Notes: generated by a model from the letters alone, not told the origin. DNA of 45,578 bases from Candidatus Thorarchaeota archaeon (GCA_016839445.1 JAEOUG010000141.1:1-45578), one strand, 5' to 3'; positions 33,827-42,995 are shown, counted from the first letter of the stretch. Numbers and translations: made by a program.

Positions 33827-34129
33827 ATGCCAATCTTCCTAGAGTTCAATCAGAGCACCTCTCAATTCTTTGAGACTACGCGCAGCGAGGCAACTGACGC
33901 GATTCTACTTGCCATCGACGAGGGCGCCAAGAAGCTCACGATGTCAGTTCCTTCAGGGACCTCAATGATCGCAAGAAGAGCCGCCGAGCGCCAAGCGAGA
34001 GGAATCACCAAGACAGGCTTCCTCTGCAACGATGGCGGCAGATACGGCCGAGATGCTGAGCTTGAGATTCTTGGTGAAGGCGGACAGCTTCCCGAGAGGC
34101 TCACACACAGCCCAAGAGAAGTCTACTAG
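33827..34129 (+). CDS. 100-residue conserved-looking hypothetical protein
   Basis: A 100-residue soluble protein, probably alpha/beta, not recognised. Strand-like FLEFNQ is followed by a helix (SEATDAILLAIDEGAKKL), the strand LTMSVP and a basic helix (MIARRAAERQARG), then a glycine-rich GFLCNDGGRYGRDAELEILGEGG. One Cys is present. TTAATATG near 33768 is a TATA-like element and GGAGG (33810-33814) lies 12 bases before ATG 33827, slightly far. The gene lies 72 bases after the zinc protein and ends before a terminator-like hairpin. It may bind nucleic acid or a small ligand because of its basic helix, but this is weak. Confidence 0.6.
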   Translation: MPIFLEFNQSTSQFFETTRSEATDAILLAIDEGAKKLTMSVPSGTSMIARRAAERQARGITKTGFLCNDGGRYGRDAELEILGEGGQLPERLTHSPREVY

Positions 34130-34145
34130 ACCTCCCTACTACGAA

Positions 34146-34176
34146 GAGCCCATCTACCGGGCTCATTCTAGTTTTT
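34146..34176 (+). terminator. hairpin plus T-run terminator
   Basis: GAGCCC (34146-34151) pairs with GGGCTC (34159-34164) around a seven-base loop, followed a few bases on by a five-T run (34172-34176). It lies 17 bases after the stop of the 100-residue gene and before the convergent helicase end, and looks like an intrinsic-type terminator for the plus-strand transcript. Confidence 0.55.
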
Positions 34177-34213
34177 CTGATTCTTCAACTCATGCTACGA
34201 CTAGTGCTGCACT

Positions 34214-37012
34214 TCACTTCCATCTAGTGACCCTGTCAGACTTGGGCCTGAACGCCGTAGAGAGAGAGTGGCTGCGAGCTCGAAGAAGCACTATTCTGCC
34301 CTCTCTGTTCCTGGTATACACTAGTTCCATCTTCCCAACATATTTGCCCCACATCTCTGCATAGTACTCGGCGTGTTTCTTCTTCTGACCAATGATAGTT
34401 GGCACTGTGTGGTAGTCCTTCCTGGCCAGGAACATCCACGGTGGAGGAATTCTGACAAGTAAATAGCGAGGATTGCCGATAGGGTCGAGAATCTCTTGCA
34501 GGGCCTTTAGGTAGACTGCCTTCTCTCTGCTTGTACCTCCGTTGAGGTGGCAGTACACAGAACCCAATTCTCCCTCGTCCGCGACGACTCTTAGTTTGGT
34601 GTACTCTGTCTTGATCTCTCCTATCTGACAGAGGGTCTTTAGTAAGGCCTCTCCAATGGAGCGCATGCTTGATTTCACTGGGCCGTGCCGGATGAAAAGC
34701 CACCCTGCCTTCAGTGTCATAGGCAGGGCAACTGCACCTGATATGGCAACGCCCCAAAGGAGGATGTACAGAGCGTATTGGGCCTCCAGTTCAAGAGCTG
34801 GCGTTACCGAATCAAGGTAGTAGATTAGCATGAAGGTGCCCCAGAAGATGCCTTCCCAGAACATTGCCGCAATGGTGTTCCAAAAGACGAATCCTCTTGG
34901 CAATGACACCTTTGCGGTCTGGATGTCTTCTACCAGCCTGATGCCATCCTCGCCTTTTCGCAAGGCAGATTCCCATGACGCACGCACTTCATCTCTGTTT
35001 CCTGCACGCTTCAGCATCTGCTCGTTGACTCTCTGGAGATGTCCCTTGGAGAATGGAGGCTTCCCAACGTCGAGCCTTGTGAAACCGTTCTCGATTAGAG
35101 GTTCAAGATTCGAGACCCCAACAAAGGCCTTGAACCTTCTCTCCATGGTTTCGTAGTCAGGTCCGGGGTCATGGTTCTTCGGTTCCACACAGACGATGTG
35201 CCAGATATTGGCCGTCTTGTTGGGATTGCCCTGCTCGCTCCTGATTGCTCTTCCTCTCATCTGGTTTGAGAGCATGTATGAACCAACGAAGCTCGCTATC
35301 ACGAGTGAGTTGATGGATGGTGCATCCCAACCTTCGCCTAGCAGTGATTTCGTGCCGACGAGCACTTCTATTCCGCCACGAGTGAAGAGGTCGGTGATTG
35401 TCCTGACAAGCTTGTGCTTCTGATCATCTCTAACAATGACACTGAGAAACCTTGGGTCGTGAGGGAGGGGCTTTGTGAGAATCTCATGCTGCTGTATGCC
35501 CACTTCTCTAGCGCAATCACGAAGAACGGACTCCGAGTCTGTGGGCACAACGACGAGTGAGCCACTGAGCACGCCAAGCTTGGCTAGGGTGCCACTCCTT
35601 CTTATTGCCTCGAAGATTGGCACTACTCCAATCTGGTTGAGAGGCGTGGAATCACTTGGTTCCTTGGGCATCGACGCACTTCGGATGTAATCAGTGAGCA
35701 CCACCATTCTGAGGTTCTCTTCGAGGGACTTCGACTCTAGCGATACTATGTCGACAATGCTCTGGAGCTTCGAGATGCTTCGCTTTAGCAGCTTCTCGAT
35801 GGCCTTGACATTCCTTAGGCGTACCCTGCGCAACTCCAGCGCACCTAGTCGCTTCAGCTCATCTCTGATCTCAACCAAGTAGCCCGGATGCTTCGGACGG
35901 TCAATGCCCGGAGGATAGAGAATCCTCGTGAGTAGTATCTCCAGCCATTCATCATCCAGATCCGGAATGTTACGCGCGGAGTCTGCAACAAGACTGACTG
36001 CTGACTTCTCAATCTTGAGCCCCTTCGCCCGTAAGTACACGAGCATTGAGGAGTAGTAGTCCGGCTCATCAAGGATCTCTTCGATGTGGGAGTCTGGTGA
36101 GACTATCCAAGGGTGCTCCTCGACATGTCTGGTGAACTCCTCGTTATCAGCAAGCCAATTCTTGAAGTCCTGAACGCCTCTCCGGAAAATCCTGAGCTCT
36201 TCGCTCTCGGCATCTGAGGGCGTTGTGAACATGAGAAGGTCCTGATGGGGACATAGGTTTCCTTCCAGTACAAGTTCTGGGACAGGAATCTGGGCGTCTA
36301 CAGGTCCGCACAGTTCTATGTATCTCTCCCACTCGTAGTCTGGCACATCGAATGGTGGAGTTGCAGTGAGGCTCACAATCTGGACGTCTTCGCGGATTGA
36401 TTCGATCAAACTCGTAAGGCTCTTCCACCAGCTCGACCTCAAATGGTGTGCTTCATCCAGAACGATGGTTCTGATTCCGATAGCCTTCAGCTCACCTGCA
36501 AGATCCGTGATAATCCTGTTTCTGTTTGACCTCTTCTTCTGGTCAAGCCAGGAATGTATTTTCGTGCCCGTGGACTCCTTAGGCTGTTCTTCCTCTAGAT
36601 CGCCCTCCTCTGTTTCCTCTTGCATCTGCTCTTCTTCTTCGTCTGAGCCTTCCTCGGCCTCTTTGCCCCGCGACATTACAGAATGGAGTGCTTGGTAGGT
36701 GGAGACATTGAAGAACATCGGCTCGTCTAGATCTCTGGAGATCCAATCTGGGATTCCCGACCCTTCAGGGAGAAACAGCTCTACAAGCCGTCGGACCCAT
36801 TGGTCTCGTATTGCTAGTGTCGGTGCGAGAATGAGAGCGGGTCCATCCAGACGGAGGACCACTTCAAGCCCGAGGACGGTCTTTCCAGACCCCGGTGCGG
36901 CCACGACATGCAGTTTCTCGTCCTCAAGGTGTTGCTCTAGCTCCCCTAGGACTCGTGCTTGGTATGGTCTCCACGTTGATCTGAATCTTGTGTCTTCAGG
37001 AAATGTTCTCAT
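34214..37012 (-). CDS. SF2 DEAH-box helicase with C-terminal membrane segments
   Basis: A 932-residue superfamily 2 helicase of XPB/type III-restriction-like layout. TWRPYQARVL precedes Walker A APGSGKT (39-45); DEAH at 186-189; motif III SLTATPP (214-220); C-terminal motifs VLVGTKSLLGEGWDAPSINSL and SNQMRGRAIRSEQG complete the two RecA lobes. An acidic insertion (about 118-145) lies between motifs Ia and II. After the helicase core, residues 707-773 contain two hydrophobic helices (about 710-733 and 747-768), followed by a soluble C-terminal domain with DYHTVPTIIGQKKKHAEYY and GKMELVYTRNREGRIVLLRAR. The helicase thus appears membrane-tethered. ATG 37012 fits a TATA element at 37048-37054. 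It lies 60 bases after the appendage-like gene on the same strand. Confidence 0.82.
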   Translation of the reverse strand: MRTFPEDTRFRSTWRPYQARVLGELEQHLEDEKLHVVAAPGSGKTVLGLEVVLRLDGPALILAPTLAIRDQWVRRLVELFLPEGSGIPDWISRDLDEPMFFNVSTYQALHSVMSRGKEAEEGSDEEEEQMQEETEEGDLEEEQPKESTGTKIHSWLDQKKRSNRNRIITDLAGELKAIGIRTIVLDEAHHLRSSWWKSLTSLIESIREDVQIVSLTATPPFDVPDYEWERYIELCGPVDAQIPVPELVLEGNLCPHQDLLMFTTPSDAESEELRIFRRGVQDFKNWLADNEEFTRHVEEHPWIVSPDSHIEEILDEPDYYSSMLVYLRAKGLKIEKSAVSLVADSARNIPDLDDEWLEILLTRILYPPGIDRPKHPGYLVEIRDELKRLGALELRRVRLRNVKAIEKLLKRSISKLQSIVDIVSLESKSLEENLRMVVLTDYIRSASMPKEPSDSTPLNQIGVVPIFEAIRRSGTLAKLGVLSGSLVVVPTDSESVLRDCAREVGIQQHEILTKPLPHDPRFLSVIVRDDQKHKLVRTITDLFTRGGIEVLVGTKSLLGEGWDAPSINSLVIASFVGSYMLSNQMRGRAIRSEQGNPNKTANIWHIVCVEPKNHDPGPDYETMERRFKAFVGVSNLEPLIENGFTRLDVGKPPFSKGHLQRVNEQMLKRAGNRDEVRASWESALRKGEDGIRLVEDIQTAKVSLPRGFVFWNTIAAMFWEGIFWGTFMLIYYLDSVTPALELEAQYALYILLWGVAISGAVALPMTLKAGWLFIRHGPVKSSMRSIGEALLKTLCQIGEIKTEYTKLRVVADEGELGSVYCHLNGGTSREKAVYLKALQEILDPIGNPRYLLVRIPPPWMFLARKDYHTVPTIIGQKKKHAEYYAEMWGKYVGKMELVYTRNREGRIVLLRARSHSLSTAFRPKSDRVTRWK

Positions 37013-37047
37013 CCACGAATGCTCCCGCGCTTGCTTCTCTTAAAGGG

Positions 37048-37054
37048 ATATTAA
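37048..37054 (-). promoter_or_regulatory. TATA box of the membrane helicase
   Basis: Minus-strand TTAATAT within GATTAATATCC, about 36-42 bases upstream of ATG 37012, would start transcription near 37024 with a leader of about a dozen bases. The helicase can therefore be expressed separately from the gene before it. Confidence 0.45.
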
Positions 37055-37072
37055 TCGATTCCGTGGCTGTAG

Positions 37073-38557
37073 TCATCTCCCTATTGTCACGCCACAGAAC
37101 GGGCACTTCACTGGCTTTCCATCTTTCAGGTTCTCGACTTCTTGCACTGACAGCTTGCTGAAACACATGGGGCAGAGCCACGCTGAGAGACGCTCCTGAA
37201 GGTCGTCAATCGCTGGCAGGATCATGGCATCGTCCTCCCCTGAAACTCGGATTCTGCAGCTGGCACCCCGAACACCCGCGGGCCCTGATACCGACACCTC
37301 GACTCCGAGATTCTTGCCCGTGTACTTCCCGCTGGCCCAACCCGCAATACTACCAATGAAGACACCATCTACGATGTCATGTGATGTTTCAACTTCATGG
37401 AAGTTGGAGTCCCCGAGCACCTTGAGGGATTTCTCGTACATCTCCTCAGGAGTCCAATCTTCTACCTTCACCTGAATCTCCCCGGCCTCCAACTCCTCCA
37501 ACTTCCGTCTGAATTCGCCTTTGCTGATGGGCTTGGGCATGAGGAGGTCGCAGACTGCTCTGATGGTGAAGGGTCGTGTCGCAAGAGTGTGGGCCTTGCC
37601 CCATGGATCAACATAAGAGACCCCAGCAACTATGTCTCCCCGAACGCAGTCCTGAGTAGGCCGGAAGTCAAAATGAGGACTTCTGAACCCGCCCGGCTCA
37701 ATCTTTGTGAACTGGCAGTCATCGTCTTTGCTCGCCAGAACCAGCGCATCTCTTGGATAGGATAGCACAAAGACTGTGACATCGTTGATTATGTGGTCTG
37801 AGCTGTTGACTACTTTCACTTTGAACCTGAAGCGACTGCCCACAATCTCGCCGCCTCGGAGAGCAGTGACCGTACCATCCTTGCTCTGGTATGTCGGATG
37901 ACCTTCCGCTATAGTCTTGCTTCTTGCATCATCGTGAGGAGTGCCAAGCGACTGCCAGAACTGGGGTCTGACCGACGCGCTCGGCGACCTCCTCTTGTCT
38001 GTGCCCGAACCTGTCGGACTGCTAGCAAGAATTGATTCCTTGCTGCCACCCGTTTCTTGGTCTTCGTCTTCTTCCTGCAGTCGTCGGATGAATAGAATAC
38101 AGGCTACGCCAGCCGCCACAACGATTAGCGTCGGCACCAGGAGAGGATACCATGACCCAATAGAAGACCAGGCTGTAATGATGATATAGAGAATCCCTAT
38201 GTACAGCAGGCCTCCGCAGCAGATGATGCCTCCAGGGTCTCTAGCCTTCTCTTCTTCTGCAAGATGAGGCTCGGTCTTCTCTGGCTCGGCGCTTGCAGCC
38301 TTCTCGACGGCAACTGGCTCCTTGCTGCCTTCGCCCTCATCTTGGCTCTCGGCTCCCTCTCTTCGTGAAGGATAGAAAGCAAAGACTAACAGAAGAGCCA
38401 TTTCGATCCACAACAAGAAGATGATTCCCAAGTACACCGAAGGGTCAAACGGAGTCACTGCAAGAAACAAGATGGTTAGTATGACGAAGATGGTTAGGAG
38501 TAGGGCTCCCAGAAGGCGCTCCTCCAGCTTCATCTTCCCAATCCTATCCAGAACCAT
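37073..38557 (-). CDS. membrane protein with beta-sandwich/platform region and C-terminal zinc ribbon
   Basis: About 494 residues. Two membrane helices (about 16-35 and 41-61), an acidic low-complexity linker (65-108), two further helices (110-130, 137-157), a disordered Ser-rich stretch, then a soluble region. Residues about 240-338 form a beta-sandwich-like block (FRFKVKVVNSSDHIINDVTVFVL). Residues about 345-460 form an alpha/beta block starting KGEFRRKLEELE and containing VEDWTPEEMYEKSLKVLG and SCRIRVSGEDDAMILPAIDDL. That two-part order recalls the adaptin and gamma-COP appendage domains, though no diagnostic motif proves it. The end is a zinc ribbon, C462/C465 and C485/C488. ATG 38557 is chosen because a TATA element at 38595-38603 would start transcription near 38573, downstream of the GTG at 38590; ATG 38533 is also possible. 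Confidence 0.65.
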   Translation of the reverse strand: MVLDRIGKMKLEERLLGALLLTIFVILTILFLAVTPFDPSVYLGIIFLLWIEMALLLVFAFYPSRREGAESQDEGEGSKEPVAVEKAASAEPEKTEPHLAEEEKARDPGGIICCGGLLYIGILYIIITAWSSIGSWYPLLVPTLIVVAAGVACILFIRRLQEEDEDQETGGSKESILASSPTGSGTDKRRSPSASVRPQFWQSLGTPHDDARSKTIAEGHPTYQSKDGTVTALRGGEIVGSRFRFKVKVVNSSDHIINDVTVFVLSYPRDALVLASKDDDCQFTKIEPGGFRSPHFDFRPTQDCVRGDIVAGVSYVDPWGKAHTLATRPFTIRAVCDLLMPKPISKGEFRRKLEELEAGEIQVKVEDWTPEEMYEKSLKVLGDSNFHEVETSHDIVDGVFIGSIAGWASGKYTGKNLGVEVSVSGPAGVRGASCRIRVSGEDDAMILPAIDDLQERLSAWLCPMCFSKLSVQEVENLKDGKPVKCPFCGVTIGR

Positions 38558-38594
38558 CGCCCATCCCGCTGCCTGTGTGAATTCCCGCACGAGA

Positions 38595-38603
38595 GGTTAT
38601 AGG
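38595..38603 (-). promoter_or_regulatory. TATA box of the zinc-ribbon membrane protein
   Basis: Minus-strand CCTATAACC sits in the 100-base gap after the second AOR. It implies a transcription start near 38573, so this gene can be expressed independently of AOR and its first in-frame GTG (38590) is unlikely to be the start. Confidence 0.4.
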
Positions 38604-38691
38604 TCTTTCATCCTGAATGAGCCATCTCGAGGAGTGCAGAGGTCTTCTCTTGGACGCCGTGTCTGCGGCATCACTAGTGTGTACTACGACC

Positions 38692-40875
38692 CTATCTCCA
38701 AGCCGAATCGATCTTGGGCAGGGTCTCCTTCGGTGGCTCGGAGTCATGATGCTTCTGAACGATGTTCATGACCTCCGGAATCCAATCGAGACCTAGCTCC
38801 TTGACTTTCTCGGGTCTGGGTACACCGTTCCGTGTCCATCCTCTGCGCTTGTAAGCCGCATCTGTTAGGAGCCGGTATGTTTCCTCCCTGTTCTCTCGAA
38901 GGGCCTTGTTCTTCTCAGTAGTGGACTTGCCAGCGATGTCTATTCCTATGTCCTTGAGCTGGGCGTCATAGCGGTCCTGTCTGGATTCGTACTCCCAGTC
39001 TGTTACTGGCCCTGCGCTTCTATAGGGTATGAACGAGTCATGCAGTCTGAGACCTTTGCCCTGTCGGATATTGAAGATACGCTGGAAGTTGTACACCTTC
39101 TCGGACATCTTGATCAGGTCCTTGCCCTTGGTGGGCCTTCCTGTCATGGCCTCGAAGAAGCGTGCATAGAACTCCACGTGCTTGGGAACCTTGGCTGGCT
39201 CGTCGCTCTCAGCATTGTCGGGTGGAACCACGTCATTCCATGGCAGCTTACACAATCCATTGAGCCCAAACCAGGTCCGCCACATTGGGAAGTAGTGTAG
39301 TGCCTCTGCCTTCTGCTCGAAGGTGGGCATGTAGTTGTGGACCTGGTCAAGGAATATCAACCACGCCTCGTCGTGCTGTGGCCCCTTTAGGGTGAGTCCG
39401 TAGCCTCCCTGTTGCGCCAGGCTCTCTTTCGTGACATACTCGGAGTATTCGAGGCCCTTGTGTTCCATGCCGATGTCCTGCATGTGTTTCTCGTTCACGC
39501 CAAACTCCTTGGCGAAGTAGCCTTTCAGATAGCGGACCCCTTTGCCGAAGTGCTTCCCACCGAATCCTTTGCCCTCTGCGATCTCATGGAGTACTGCAGC
39601 GACGTGCTCTGCCGCGCCCCAGTTAAGCTTGTGACCTCCCGTGGCCTTCTGGTCAATGTGCCCTCCTTCGAAGAGCTCCATGACGAATCCCATTGTGGTG
39701 CCGAAGCTTATGGTGTCGAGACCATAGGCGTCACAGTAGAAGTTGAACTCCGCAACCCAATGAGCGTCGAACACACCAATGTTGGACCCGCAGCCTGCAA
39801 TTGTCTCATACTCCGGGCCGTCTACAACGACCTTCTTGCCCTTGAAGGGACCGGTCCTGAGTTCGAAGCCCTCTATGCAGTGCGAGCAGTTGATGGCACA
39901 GGGGCGCCAGCAGCCGTCCCAGCCCTTACCTGCATTCGTGAAGATCTTCTCCCACACATCTCCGAAGAGGGCCCTTGCCTCTGGGTCTCCACCCGTTCTG
40001 AAGTTGCGTGTCGGCAGCAGGTCGAACTCATCCATGATAGATGGAAGGTGCGCCGTGCCAATGACTCTCATTCTGTTCTGATTGGGGTCTTGGTTGAGAA
40101 TCTCTCCAGAGTGCTCACGTCCAACTTCCTTGATGGCCTCAAGATCGGCGGGGCCATTCATATCTAGTGTAATCTTGTCCTTCTTGGCCACTAGGGCCTT
40201 GATTCGCTTGTTGCGGAAGACGGTACCAATGCCACCTCTGCCTGCCTGCTTGTATCTTGGGAGGTCTCTCCTCATGTCCCACCAGCTGAAGTTCAGGCAA
40301 CCCATCCAAGCATGCTCAGCACCTGGTCCTGCTGTCACCACAGACATGTCCTTGCCCTCCTTCTCCGTGTGCCTCTCACTCAGCACTCTGGTAATCTCAT
40401 AGGCTAGGTCCGGCAGGTCGGTCGCATCGTGAATCTCTATTCTGCCCTTGTCTCCATCTATGAAGATGTAGACATCCTTGTCAGCCTTCCCCTGTATCTC
40501 CATGGCATCGAAGCCTGAGAACTTGAGGTTGGGGCCGAAGTAGCCGCCGACATTGCTGTCAATGACTATTCCAGTCTCTGGAGAGATGGAGGTGACGATT
40601 GACTTGCCTGCACCTGGATACTGAGTCACTCCACCAAGAGGTCCTGTGGCGATGCATATCTCGTTCTCTGGGTCATCCCACTTCACAATACGGTCTTTGG
40701 GAAGTCCATTCCACATCAGCCACAGATCGAATCCCTTTCCCCCCGTAAAGGTCTCTTTCATCTTGTCGTCGACTGGTCTTAGCTTGATCTCATTGCTGCT
40801 CAGATTGACGTAGAGAGTCTGACTTGCATAACCTCGCTCAATCGTCGGCACATCATACGTGAACTCCTTCAGCAT
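38692..40875 (-). CDS. second aldehyde:ferredoxin oxidoreductase-family enzyme, long form
   Basis: A 727-residue AOR-family protein, about 110 residues longer than the first. The N-terminal FTGGKGFDLWLMWN and SNVGGYFGPNLKFSGFD blocks correspond to the pterin-binding domain. The Fe-S motif is C322-x3-C326-x3-C330-x2-C333, with a likely fourth ligand at C542 (GLNGLCKLPWND). The first spacing is x3 rather than the x2 of classical AOR, and one extra Cys is present. GCGSNIGVFD and YGLDTISFGTTMGFVMELFEGG are typical of the family. The length suggests a WOR5- or GOR-like branch rather than AOR proper. ATG 40875 has GGTGG five bases upstream; the frame opens at GTG 40887. It is divergent from pckG. 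It oxidises an unknown aldehyde, or reduces an acid, with ferredoxin. Confidence 0.9.
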   Translation of the reverse strand: MLKEFTYDVPTIERGYASQTLYVNLSSNEIKLRPVDDKMKETFTGGKGFDLWLMWNGLPKDRIVKWDDPENEICIATGPLGGVTQYPGAGKSIVTSISPETGIVIDSNVGGYFGPNLKFSGFDAMEIQGKADKDVYIFIDGDKGRIEIHDATDLPDLAYEITRVLSERHTEKEGKDMSVVTAGPGAEHAWMGCLNFSWWDMRRDLPRYKQAGRGGIGTVFRNKRIKALVAKKDKITLDMNGPADLEAIKEVGREHSGEILNQDPNQNRMRVIGTAHLPSIMDEFDLLPTRNFRTGGDPEARALFGDVWEKIFTNAGKGWDGCWRPCAINCSHCIEGFELRTGPFKGKKVVVDGPEYETIAGCGSNIGVFDAHWVAEFNFYCDAYGLDTISFGTTMGFVMELFEGGHIDQKATGGHKLNWGAAEHVAAVLHEIAEGKGFGGKHFGKGVRYLKGYFAKEFGVNEKHMQDIGMEHKGLEYSEYVTKESLAQQGGYGLTLKGPQHDEAWLIFLDQVHNYMPTFEQKAEALHYFPMWRTWFGLNGLCKLPWNDVVPPDNAESDEPAKVPKHVEFYARFFEAMTGRPTKGKDLIKMSEKVYNFQRIFNIRQGKGLRLHDSFIPYRSAGPVTDWEYESRQDRYDAQLKDIGIDIAGKSTTEKNKALRENREETYRLLTDAAYKRRGWTRNGVPRPEKVKELGLDWIPEVMNIVQKHHDSEPPKETLPKIDSAWR

Positions 40876-40961
40876 AGGAACCACCAACTCACGGCCTTCT
40901 AGGGCGCTTGAGCGTTTTCGGCTCTATGTCGCATTTGAGTCTTGTTGTCGCCGACATGCTT

Positions 40962-41027
40962 GACTGTACATATTGACCTCGTGTCTTCACGGAGAATACT
41001 CGTGTCTGGATGTTCAAGACAGTACAT
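40962..41027. promoter_or_regulatory. divergent AOR/pckG control region with repeated motifs
   Basis: The 207-base gap between the two starts holds two copies of GACWGTACAT (40962-40971 and 41018-41027) and two exact copies of CTCGTGTCT (40978-40986 and 40999-41007) 21 bases apart. CAATATGTAC on the minus strand near 40966-40975 is a TATA candidate for AOR, and TTCATAACATAG near 41028 one for pckG. The symmetric placement suggests joint control by one regulator. No protein-binding family was recognised. Confidence 0.4.
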
Positions 41028-41082
41028 TCATAACATAGTCGTGGACCCGACGGACAACTAGTACAGAGGGAGTCGTACTGCA

Positions 41083-42963
41083 TTGAGAGAAGCCATATCC
41101 ATCCTCGAATCCACCCTTACAGATGCGAACTTCAGGAAGCTTCTCGCCATTACGGATCGGCGTGTGCACCGGTTCGTTGCAGACGCCATCGAGCTATGCA
41201 GACCAATGAAGGTGTTTGTCTGTGACGACTCAAAGATGGACACTGAATACATTCGTCGTACGGCAATAGCCCGCAATGAGGAGACTCCTCTGGCGAACCC
41301 ATACCACACTGTGCACTTCGATGGCTTCTACGATCAGGCTCGAGACAAGGAGCGAACCGTGTACCTTGTGCCAGAGGGTGAAAGTCTAGGCCAGCATCTC
41401 CCCCAAATGGATAGGAAGAAGGGTCTGGAGATTACCAGGAATCGACTGAATGGGAGCATGGACAACAAGAAGATGGTCGTGCGCTTCTTCTGTCTGGGCC
41501 CGTTGGACTCGCCATTCTCTATCCCTGTAGTTCAGATCACAGACTCCTTCTATGTTGCCCACAGTGAGGACTTGCTGTATAGACGAGGATACGACTACTT
41601 CCGAAGACTCCCCGATGAGAAGGAGATCTTCTGGATGCTACACTCCTCTGGAAAACTGATGCTTGGAACAAGCATAGACTGGGAGAACAGGGGGGTCGCT
41701 ATTGACTACAAGGAAAACACAGTCTACAGCTACAACACTCAGTACGCTGGAAATACACTGGGCCTGAAGAAGCTCGCTCTCCGACTTGCCATTCGTAAGG
41801 CAGACCGAGAGAACTGGCTTGCCGAACACATGTTCCTGATGGCCGTTAAGGGCCCATCAGGGCGCAAGACCTACCTCACAGGTGCATTCCCCTCGGGATG
41901 TGGCAAGACAAGCACCTCAATGACACGAGGGAACAACATAGTTGGAGATGATATAACATACATCCGAGAGGTTGACGGGAAAGCCAGAGCAGTCAATGTC
42001 GAGAGAGGCATCTTTGGCATAATCCGATCGGTCACTCAGAAGGATGACCCGCTCATCTGGGATTTGCTACACTCCAGGAGGCCTGCAATCTTCACCAATG
42101 TGCTGATCACTGAAGATGAAAACCCCCGCTGGCTTGACGACGATCAGCCTGTTCCAAAGGGTGGTACCAACTATTCTGGTGAGTGGTTCCCTGGAAAAGT
42201 CAACAGGGATGGTGAGGAAATCCCTTATGCTCACAAGAATGCACGCTACACCATCGGTCTTGATGGTTTCCCTAATCTTGACGGGTCTCTCGATGATCCG
42301 CGAGGTGTGGAGATTGGTGGCATCATCTACGGCGGCAGGGACATGGATACGTGGGTTCCTGTTCAAGAGTCTCTTGACTGGGCTCATGGCGTCGTCACCA
42401 TGGGGGCAAGTCTGGAGTCCGAGTCGACAGCGGCCACTCTTGGCCCGAGCGGCGTGAGGAAGTTTCAGCCGTTCTCCAACATGGATTTCATCTCGATTCC
42501 TCTTGGCAAGTACATTCAGAACCACTTGGATTTCGGATTGAGACTTAGCGCAGTACCGAAGGTATTCGCCGTGAACTACTTCCTGCTGGGACCGGATGGC
42601 TACTACTTGAATCGAAAGGACGCGAAGATTGCGTGGCTTCAGTGGATGGAGGCGAGGATAAATGGGGATGCAGAGGCCATAGCTACTCCCACCGGACTGA
42701 TTCCTACGCATGCGGACCTAGAAACCATCTTTAGAGAGAAGCTGGACCGTGACTACACTCTGGAATCCTATGAGGAGCAATTCAAGCTCCGTATTCCAGA
42801 GCAACTGGAGAAGACTGAGCGGATTGCCGGGATCTATCGAGACACAGTACCAGACTCTCCCCGAGCAATCTTCGATATTCTTGACGCTCAGAAGGCTCGG
42901 CTCGAAGAGGCTCGAACCGAGTTCGGAGACTACGTGTCCCCCCTCTCCTTCAGCAGGTCTTAG
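41083..42963 (+). CDS. pckG: phosphoenolpyruvate carboxykinase, GTP type
   Basis: A 626-residue GTP-dependent PEP carboxykinase, interconverting oxaloacetate plus GTP with PEP, CO2 and GDP, so linking the C4 pool to gluconeogenesis. The hallmark P-loop is A-F-P-S-G-C-G-K-T-S at 268-277, with the reactive Cys273 and Lys275 in place; canonical animal and bacterial enzymes have AFPSACGKTN. The metal and GTP region NNIVGDDITYIREVDGKARAVN follows, as does GVEIGGIIYGGRD. The usual FLWPGFGEN block is not seen; DGYYLNRKDAKIAW stands near its place, which I associate with an archaeal subgroup. The start is TTG 41083 with GAGGGAG about ten bases upstream. It is divergent from the second AOR, with shared control elements. 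Confidence 0.92.
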   Translation: MREAISILESTLTDANFRKLLAITDRRVHRFVADAIELCRPMKVFVCDDSKMDTEYIRRTAIARNEETPLANPYHTVHFDGFYDQARDKERTVYLVPEGESLGQHLPQMDRKKGLEITRNRLNGSMDNKKMVVRFFCLGPLDSPFSIPVVQITDSFYVAHSEDLLYRRGYDYFRRLPDEKEIFWMLHSSGKLMLGTSIDWENRGVAIDYKENTVYSYNTQYAGNTLGLKKLALRLAIRKADRENWLAEHMFLMAVKGPSGRKTYLTGAFPSGCGKTSTSMTRGNNIVGDDITYIREVDGKARAVNVERGIFGIIRSVTQKDDPLIWDLLHSRRPAIFTNVLITEDENPRWLDDDQPVPKGGTNYSGEWFPGKVNRDGEEIPYAHKNARYTIGLDGFPNLDGSLDDPRGVEIGGIIYGGRDMDTWVPVQESLDWAHGVVTMGASLESESTAATLGPSGVRKFQPFSNMDFISIPLGKYIQNHLDFGLRLSAVPKVFAVNYFLLGPDGYYLNRKDAKIAWLQWMEARINGDAEAIATPTGLIPTHADLETIFREKLDRDYTLESYEEQFKLRIPEQLEKTERIAGIYRDTVPDSPRAIFDILDAQKARLEEARTEFGDYVSPLSFSRS

Positions 42964-42995
42964 GCTGCATTACGGGATTTGAGGAGCCCTTGCGA

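Noticed and set aside
39412..40167. 251-residue plus-strand frame opposite the second AOR
   Set aside because: Antisense shadow of a well-supported enzyme gene; no domain, no start signal.
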